Under the pieces are notes generated by a model. The model saw nothing but the letters and a program-made list of their open reading frames with translations, was not told the origin of the DNA and did no database searches. From the NCBI RefSeq assembly GCF_029962835.1, contig NC_080577.1, positions 27,758,501 to 27,822,500 of the forward strand: a stretch of 64,000 nucleotides of DNA. The letters are read 5' to 3'. Origin of the DNA: Magnolia sinica. Taxonomy: Eukaryota > Streptophyta > Magnoliopsida > Magnoliales > Magnoliaceae. The translations under genes and the position numbers were made by a program. This document shows, piece after piece, positions 56,526-64,000 of this stretch (its first letter is position 1; the number at the start of each line of letters is the position of its first letter).

Positions 56526-57035
56526 GGGCTTGTTTGGTTAGTGGAATTGAATGGTGTTGAATTGTATTAGATGAGATTTACATCATTATTTCACAATGAT
56601 TGCATGTCTGGAAAATACCATGGTATTGTAGTCATCTAATCCCATGTTTGGGATAGAAAATTTTTTGCCACGGAGAACATCGGATTAAGCTAAATCATGT
56701 TTGGTGGACCATGAAATTTTGTAATCAGCAAACCAAATTCACAATGGATGTCGTTCATTTGTACACGTATATAATCAGAATGTCACATGTAAATGGTGCA
56801 TATGAATGGATGGCATGGTTTAACGCATGCCTCAATGTAGGGCCTACATGTGTAGTAGGTTTCAAAATCCATGGAATTCATGCATGGGATCAAATGTAAT
56901 TTCATGGAATTAAATGCAATTTCATCCCACCAAATCTTACCCTTTCCATCCTCTTCAATGTTGGATGTAATTACATAGACCAAATGCAATTTCATCCCAC
57001 CTAATCCTATCAAATACCATGTGCTAAACACCCCT
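56526..57035. mobile_element. Tourist-like MITE
   Basis: About 510 bp. The left end GGGCTTGTTTGGTTAG inverts imperfectly to the right end GTGCTAAACACCCCT, flanked by TAA (56523-56525 and 57036-57038). Interior repeats ATTTCATCCCACC. Consistent with PIF/Harbinger-derived MITEs. Confidence 0.6.
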
Positions 57036-57038
57036 TAA

Positions 57039-57290
57039 GGGCCTATTTGGACAGTGGAATTAGAGCTACTTGGATTTAGAACCCCCAGGATTCTCCCAAT
57101 GTGTTTGGACAGTGGTATTAAGTAGTACCAAATGGGATTACATTACTAATCCCACTTTAAAATTGGAAATGACATGTTTGGAAGGAGTTTGAGATGAGAT
57201 TAAAATTAACTTTCTAGGTGTGGAAATGAGCCTTGTGTTAGAAAGTGTGAGATGGGATTACCAATCCCATGGATTATGGATTTTTGCTTC
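57039..57290. repeat. MITE fragment, related to 58,540-58,870
   Basis: GGGATTACATTACTAATCCCA, GACATGTTTGGA and TTAACTTTCTAGG recur with changes at 58,580-58,670 in the same orientation. The two sit on either side of the inverted LTR piece. Confidence 0.5.
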
Positions 57291-57329
57291 ATCTAGTTCA
57301 ATTCAAGTGTTATTTGAAAGTAAATCCTT

Positions 57330-58420
57330 GCCACTTTAGCTACTAAATTATTATTATTTTATAATTTTTATAGTAATTCATTAATAATTTAAATTTTATT
57401 CTGCAAAATTTTATTTTATTTCAAGCTTCATAAAAATCATGGAAATTCTAGAAGTATCAGTCATCCAGTACCAATGATTTTCTATTTGTTTCTAAAATAC
57501 CTCTATTTCTGGTAATGTCTTTCATATTTATAGTAACTAAATTTTATTTTTTTATTTTTGTAAGTTATCAATAAGTTTACTCTCAAATTACAAAATTTCA
57601 TCTCATTTTGAGTTATAGAAAAATTATTAAGACCTTAGAATTGACATTTGTCTGAAACTAATATTTTTTTCGTATGATTGCAAAAATGTCTCTATTTATT
57701 GCAAGGTTTCTTATACTTTCACTAACTAAATTATTTTTAAAATTTTTTATAATATTTTATCATTAAGTTTTAAAGACATATCACAAAATTTCATCTCATT
57801 CGGAGTTGTAAATAAATTATTAAAATTCTAGGACCAACAGCTGTCCGAAATTTATAATTTTTGGGACAGTTGGAAAAACATTTTAATTTTAACTATATTA
57901 TAATTTTTATTTTATTTTTTAATTATTTTTATATAAAACTAGACTCATCAAGCTTCAATTTAGATTTTGAATCACCTAAATCGGAGCTGTAACGAAGGAG
58001 ATATGTTTTTTTGAAGTTGACATAAAATTGTAAAAACTGCGGCGGGGGCAACGCTAATTCGGCGGGGGCCACGCGGTCCCCTGGACTGTTGGCGGGGGCT
58101 GCGGCGGGGGCCATGCGGAATCAGCGGGGGCTGTGGCGGGGGCCACGCGGAATCGGCGGGGGTAACTTTCCACGGCCATATCTCGCAAACTGGAATGAGT
58201 TACGTGACGTGCCATATATGAATTTGGGTTAGGAGGATCTGATCTACACAATGAGCCTATCTATTTCATGAAATTTCTCCTGGTTAGGGGCCAAAATCCT
58301 ATTTTTTCTTCAGTTTCACTATTTTCGGTGAATTTTCGTTCACCCCTAACTCTTTACCCCCAAATGGGTCAAAATTATCAAATTTGGCCCGATATTCGCT
58401 CATTTAGTGTAGGATGATGG
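57330..58420 (-). repeat. LTR fragment, inverted relative to 48,540-49,260
   Basis: In minus sense it reads CTCCGATTTAGGTGATTCAA and AGTCTAGTTTTATATAAAAA, matching 48,989-49,057 on the plus strand. Between about 57,380 and 57,900 a ~185-bp AT-rich unit is repeated roughly three times (AAAATTTCATCTCATT...GAGTT). A GGCGGGGGC-rich patch is at 58,040-58,165. Confidence 0.7.
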
Positions 58421-59204
58421 CTTTGACCGTCAAATCGTTAAGTCTCTGGCTCGTTTCTATCAATGTCCCGGAAAAACCTAATGACAGAGTGATGTTAGGT
58501 GAAGATTTTAAGGGGATAGGTTGGGGAGAGGGATTTCAATTTAGGCCGGTTCGCCTAGTGGCATTAAGCTGTACGAAACGGGATTACAACGCTAATCCCA
58601 ACCCACAATTGGGAAAGGCATGTCTGGAATGAGTGTGGTATGGGATTCCAGATTAACTTCCTAGGCTTGCTAGATAAGCCTGGTGTTGAGAGGCGTGATG
58701 TGAGATTTCCAAATCTCATAATGATGGACTTTCCAAGTAAATTTCAGAAGGAAAACCTAAAATTTACCTCTAGTTGGATACATTCCAACAGGTCATCATG
58801 GAACATGGGATGTGCTCATCCCATAGACAATACCTTACACCTACATTAATCGTTGCTCTAAAATTCATTTCACCCTAATCTCACCTATTTCAGTTGGCCC
58901 AACGGACCCTAGGAATTTGGTGGACTAAACTAGCTAAATTTCCTAGTCAATCATATCGAGTCTTACCATCCACTTTCCAATTTCTTGCCTGGGAATGGGT
59001 CGTGGCATTGTAAGACTCTCAGATCCTCCTCTCTAGCATTACTATTCCCTTTCTCGCTACCCATTCTTAACTCCTTAGAAGTCTTACCCTCCATCTACAA
59101 TTGTTGGTTCAGGGTCTGGGATGGTTCCTAGCGTTCTAAGTCCCAGTTACGTTTTCAAATACGTATCCTCTCAAGTCAGCGGATGCGTTAGTGAGTTCAT
59201 GACC
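58421..59204. other. Interior of the 12.7-kb element: MITE relative and unassigned sequence
   Basis: 58,540-58,870 is a diverged copy of the 57,039 MITE fragment. The rest holds no recognised feature. Confidence 0.4.
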
Positions 59205-59243
59205 CATGGCTCAGCCACTAGCTGACCTCAGCTCGAACTCAAT
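59205..59243. repeat. Scrap of the 32,124 hAT family at the 5' LTR border
   Basis: CTCAGCCACTAGCTGACCTC then AGCTCGAACTCAAT matches 32,148-32,185 with few changes. It occupies the position where the primer-binding site should be. Confidence 0.6.
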
Positions 59244-62200
59244 TGTAACACCCTGAAAATCGGGGGTCGTGCATACGCTCGACTCCCGAGTTTCCGGGGT
59301 CACTTATAACCAGTTTTCATTAATATGCGATTAATCCAGTCTAAATGCGCATTCTGGAACTTCCTGGAACATGAAGCACAACCACACAAGTCTACTGAAA
59401 TAGAAGAAAATCAATTATACTTATATATACATGCCCAAAAGAATACAAACGGGCGCACAAGGTGACGCCCAACAAATTCACAAAAGAATGACATGATAAA
59501 AGGAATAAATCTGAGCCGCTACTCGGCAATCCAAGACCCATCTACTGATTCGACGGGGTCCCGCTCATCAACTGGAAGTAAGGGAACTCGTCCTCCTCCT
59601 CGAGGCTCGCGTCGCCAGGCTCCATGAAATCTATATCACCTGCATCTATGAACGGGTCTGGTTGGTGTTTTAAAACACCGTCCCAGAGTGGGAGTGAGTG
59701 ATCAACTCAGTGGGTGCTATTAATCTCAAGTTATCATATGCATCAATTTTAATATGGTCTTAATGAAAAGCATACAATCACATACATCTAAGTAATCTTA
59801 TTAATGCGCATGTATGCAGCATGACATGATGCATGCCCTCACAACAACGCTCCCTCGTGTGACAACATCTAACGATCGCCAATGCCAACACTCCCTCAGT
59901 GCGACCTCGACTGCCGAGTCGCTACCCTAACTAGTGCGATGAGATGCGATCGTGTTAGCCGAGTTATTAGTTAAGTCCATTCATCCAGCAAGTTTGGGAA
60001 TCTGTCACACCCCACATATCATATGCCCTGAACTAGTTGCCAGGCCAAGGCCCCCCAATGCGTGAGGCCGAGACCCCGCGGTCTTTGACCCCGTCGGGTT
60101 TCCCCCATCCCCGACTTCAAGCACATGGGGGTGCTGAATGTGGGGTCGCTCGCGGTCACTACGGGGAGGCGCGTCACCCCAGCGTAGGCCGACAGCTCGA
60201 ACACAGTGTCCCATTCCACCATGCCCGGCTCACGAGGCTGTGGACCATCTTCCAGTGGATTATTTATGGGTTACTTCGGTTGTAGGGTGTCACAGGTTCC
60301 ATACAGATGTGAGTAAATAGGGTTAACAAATCATGGGTGGTCAAACAGTAGGCTAGACCACACGAGTCCAGGCGACTACATGGCGGTACGACATCGGTGC
60401 AAGCAACCCATGTAGTCCAACTACTGTCGCCCACACGCACTCGCCCAAATCCGCGGGTTTAGCCTCAAGGCGGTCCTACCAACGGGACCGCCTCAACTTT
60501 CCTTGTTTTCTTGACCAACCCCAGGGTTCGAATGGCGGTCCACAACATGTCGACGGACAGGGTTATCAACTAGCAAAATCATCATAGCATTCTCACACAC
60601 AAACATGTAATTCAAATTTATCTACTAAGCAAGGTATCACGATTTATGAGTAATGGTACATGTATGTTGTGTGTGTTAGTGAGGAAGTTGCTCACTTCCC
60701 ACAACTCATGGAGAACAATTTGCACCGGAATAATTAAGGCATGCATGCTATAGGGCAACATCATAAAAGCAATCCGACAAGACATCAACAAGTAATCAAC
60801 AAATTTTACAACAAGTCATGTAAGAAACGAGAACAAAAATCATGTGAGGAAATGAAATAAATCATATAATTCCACACCACTCCAATAAGCACAAAATCCT
60901 AGGTTCTTCTCTATATTCTCTAAATGCTTCAACCAAGCAATCAAAATCATTAATCTCATAATGAAATTGGTGCTAGACCACTTAGGAGTAATAGTCCGCA
61001 CCTCCGGATTGTTGAAGGCTTGAAAGACGACCTAGGAAGATGGATTTTTGGGGTTGAACGGCCGGAATCCCTAAAGCAAGCATTTGTATGTTAAAATCCA
61101 TGTCAATCTCTTCTCAATACATGGATTTTAAGAAAAAGGGGTGAGAGGTTTTACCTACATGATCAACGGATGATTCTTGTGGTTGTAGTGGAGGGGTCTT
61201 CCTTGAAGAAGAGGTAGGGAGGTGCAAGATTGAACTCCCTTGTGTCCCACCTTGCCTATGGTCCACCTTCACTCTCACCTTCACTCTCTTCTTCCTCTCT
61301 TCCTTCTCCTTTTTCTCTCCTCTCTCCCTTTGTTCCCTAGGGCAAATTCGTATGGGGAGGGGGTGCCCCAAATAAGGCCTTTATATAGTCCCAGGTTTGG
61401 TGTAAATGGCCCTAAGGGATGGGTTTTCACTATACTAGACCTATGAGAAGGTCTTTCTAGCCTCAAGGGCCCACTATGGGGTGTACAAGTCAATATACAC
61501 CGCAAAATAGTTAGCCTTAATGATGATCTACGTATGGATACGATCGACCCGCCATTTGGATGCGCCGATCGACAGATATGATAAGAAGTCTATTCAACGG
61601 TCACCGTTAGTCGATCAGGGCCACGGCTATACGGATATGAGCAGGAAAATATTCTTACTCCATGGGTAAAGTTTGCTCGCAAACCGACGGTCCGAAATCC
61701 TCAACTTTGTATAAGAATGGACGACTCAATTCACTTAAGTTCCAACTCATTCCTTTAGGGTATTTGCACTTCTCATGTACTCATCCTTCAGCTCAAGTTG
61801 ACCGGTTCTGGACCATACCCAGGTCCGATTCCCGCGATGGACGTCAAGCCCAATGGGATGGACATTATTCTATAATTTTTGAACCAGTGGTCCACCAACG
61901 AGCGGTCTAGAGCTTGTTTGGATAACTGGGGTAGTTCTGGTGGTCCTCTGACTATGAAACTTATAAGATAAGTTCTCCATGACCCGATGAAGGGCCATGC
62001 AAAATTTGGGGATGATCAGACATGAGGTTTGGTCGCACGGGTCTGATTCGCGGTCAACGGTCACCGTGCCACGAACGGGTCCTAGAGTTTGCGGACGGGC
62101 GTAGAAAAATACATTAGACCCTTATCGTAAATTATGAAGAAATCCGATGGCTGAAATGTCTTACATTTCAGTTTTTATTTACCCGTGCCATATTCCAATT

Positions 62201-62718
62201 TTGGCATTGGTGAGGCGCATCTGGCAAGTGCCAGATTACACTTCTGGGTGTCCACTAGGTCCGTGGTCCGCGATGGTCCCCAAGCCCAGTGAGATCTATG
62301 CTTTCCTCAATTTTTATAATTTTCTGACCTTCCCATGTCGCGGTATAGCTCGCACGGGCTGCTGCCAAGTGTAAATGGCCATTTGGCTTGACGGCCCGCA
62401 CTTGGCCCAATCACAACCCGACTGGTCTACTCTAATGGGTTAATTCTAACTTAATTTAGTTATGGCACCAAACCATGAGTAGTTTAAACGAACGGTCCTG
62501 CGGCAAATCCTACGAGGACGCCTCAGTACACTGTTCTGGTTAGACGGGACGTTACATGATTAACCGGACTTGTGCGGTTCTTCACTGGTACACCCTGTAT
62601 AAACTGACATTGAGTGCTAATGGTCATTAAGTAATATTTAGGTTAATTAAATAAAATAAAAAAATAAAAATTGATGGATTTTTGGAAATCCAAAATAGTG
62701 AAAATCAAGGATGTTACA
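59244..62718 (-). repeat. 5' LTR of the 12.7-kb element
   Basis: 3,475 bp, same length as the 3' LTR. In minus sense it contains U3, the TATA box at 61380-61388, a T/C-rich leader (on plus: CACTCTCTTCTTCCTCTCTTC) and the 27-codon frame at 59542-59625. Confidence 0.9.
61380..61388 (-). promoter_or_regulatory. TATA box of the 5' LTR
   Basis: Minus strand CTATATAAAGG. This is the copy positioned to start the element's transcript. Confidence 0.55.
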
Positions 62719-62723
62719 CCCTA

Positions 62724-64000
62724 GGTGAGAGAGAAAGAAAAGGAGAGAAAAGAGGAAGGAAGGAGGAGAGATTCTTGGGGATTGTTGTTGGGATCTTTTC
62801 CCATAACTCCACACGCCGTTTCGCTTCTCTACCACGCTACTTAACTTATTTCGGTTCCGATTTGAGTAAGAAATCCTAACCCTAATCTTGTTTTAGAAAT
62901 CCAAATAGAGATATCGACGGAATAGCCAATCTATTTCTTGATTCAGGTAGCCGTTGTGCCGTAGACAAAGACGTAGTGTTCAAACTGAGCTCGGTACGGG
63001 TTTACCGGCGAAAGGTACGGACTATAAACGTTTAGGTTATGGTTTTTAAGGCTTTCAATGTTAGTAATGGTTTATGACTGACTTGATTGCCACCATATAC
63101 CCTTAGATACGATGTTTTTCATATATCACATGTGTATAAACTATGTTTACTAACTATGCATTTCATGTGTTTGTTGAAATGTTTAAATGAATATGGAATT
63201 TCGATTTGTGCTTGCCATGACTAATAATCTAGAATACGTAATTGTTATAGGTATGACAACTCCTATGTGAAAGGATTTGCCCTAATATATGTTATAACTA
63301 AGTTATATCATGTATGTTGAAATATGTAGCCTAAGTGTTTGATAAAATGTCTGAATGAGCAAGTGTTTGATGAATTGTACTTTACAAGGGTGTTGAGATA
63401 AGATTCTCAGCTACCTTAACTATATGAATAAAATTCCTTCATGTAATTTAAATCCAACTATGTGATTTATGTATGAGATGTATATGTGTGATGATATGTT
63501 CATCCTGTGTTTCATAAAAAAAATGCTCAAATGACTGAAATGTTTGAATTGCTTGCTCAATATTGTTATGGCTATCACATGTAATTACCTGCTGCATTTG
63601 ATTGTGATTGGGACTACTATTTAGTCCAGGCAATCGGTAATGGTTCCCGATTGAGTGGCCGAACTAGTCTCGCCACGTTGGATAAGTTCGATGAATCCGA
63701 GTCGTATGCTGCTTGTCGACAGTGGTTAGGCCACACGGAATGCTCATGCGCTCCATGTCGATCGGCTCGATGTACGCTCGTACTAGTCGAGCTCGTCAAG
63801 TAACCCGATTGGCCCAATTTATATTTACCATGTATGGACGCTACTGCTTGAACTTAAGGTACCAAACTCACTAGTGGAAACCCCGTTAACCTTGGTACCT
63901 CGATCCGCTAAGACTCATGAGCTGGACATGGTGGTATGAGACACCGTGGTCGTGCTGTCGGCCTACGCTAGGGTGACGAGCCTCCCCGTAGTGTCCAGTG
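62724..64000 (+). repeat. LTR of a large element, right part, running off the window
   Basis: Resumes after the CCCTA duplication with GGTGAGAGAGAAAGAAAAGG. 63,600-64,000 carries the block with GATTGAGTGGCCGAACTAG and GGTATGAGACACCGTGG. This block recurs in reverse near 34,480-34,560, and its layout recurs in the solo LTR near 29,200. Minus and plus open frames here are short and unremarkable. The 3' end and any coding part lie outside. Confidence 0.65.

Larger units (their letters stand above)
50060..62718 (-). mobile_element. 12.7-kb LTR element with 3,475-bp LTRs and no gag-pol
   Basis: Two LTRs of identical length (50060-53534, 59244-62718) with TGTAACA/TGTTACA ends. A 5-bp target duplication CCCTA lies outside (50055-50059, 62719-62723). 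Purine tract AAGGGAGGTAGA and GGGGACGAAATTG adjoin the left LTR, so transcription is minus. The 5.7-kb interior has no gag, protease, RT or integrase. It holds a PPR gene fragment, MITEs and an inverted LTR piece. No primer site borders the right LTR; a hAT-like scrap is there instead. About twenty differences were counted by eye in the first kilobase of the LTR pair. Confidence 0.88.

Overview
This window is nuclear DNA from a flowering plant with a large, transposon-rich genome. The evidence is a spliced plant phytochelatin synthase gene, plant Ty3/gypsy lineages (one Athila-like), initiator-tRNA primer sites, and hAT, CACTA and Tourist-like elements. A ~400-bp MITE family whose ends read like GTGGGCCCACCATGATGTATG recurs many times. 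It reminds me of dispersed repeats in magnoliid trees, but that is memory and was not checked. No bacterial features, CRISPR array, rRNA or tRNA gene was seen.

Layout. 1-1,090 is LTR-like sequence. 2,810-22,025 (minus) carries exons 1-4 of a phytochelatin synthase gene (PCS). They encode the complete Cys56/His162/Asp180 catalytic triad. Intron 1 is about 15.5 kb because it holds a Ty3/gypsy element (7,744-20,922, minus) whose integrase was itself split by an Athila-like element (9,234-16,493, plus). Intron 2 holds a LINE fragment. The exons for the C-terminal domain are not seen and probably lie left of position 1. 22,026-25,040 is the 5' flank, containing several MITEs. 25,055-25,726 is a hAT MITE with an 8-bp target duplication, followed by a 4.4-kb solo-LTR-like block (25,763-30,152). 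30,236-32,868 holds more MITEs, one split by a second hAT. 33,652-36,997 is LTR debris and a copia-like LTR.

37,001-43,310 is a non-autonomous CACTA element inserted in that copia-like LTR. It carries spliced exon fragments of at least three unrelated host genes (WDR13-like, BTAF1/MOT1-like and MOR1/XMAP215-like) plus an unidentified Gly/Arg-rich gene. All are on the minus strand, and seven successive exons join in phase. It is a candidate Pack-CACTA and the most interesting object here.

43,909-47,538 is a short LTR element carrying only gag. 48,373-50,059 plus 62,724-64,000 is one LTR of a further element that runs off the window. It is split by a 12.7-kb LTR element (50,060-62,718; 3,475-bp LTRs; 5-bp target duplication CCCTA) whose interior has no gag-pol but contains a PPR gene fragment, MITEs and an inverted LTR piece.

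The only host gene that looks functional is PCS. Everything else is mobile DNA, its debris, or host-gene pieces carried by mobile DNA. All exon boundaries come from reading GT/AG sites and reading phase by eye, without transcript evidence.
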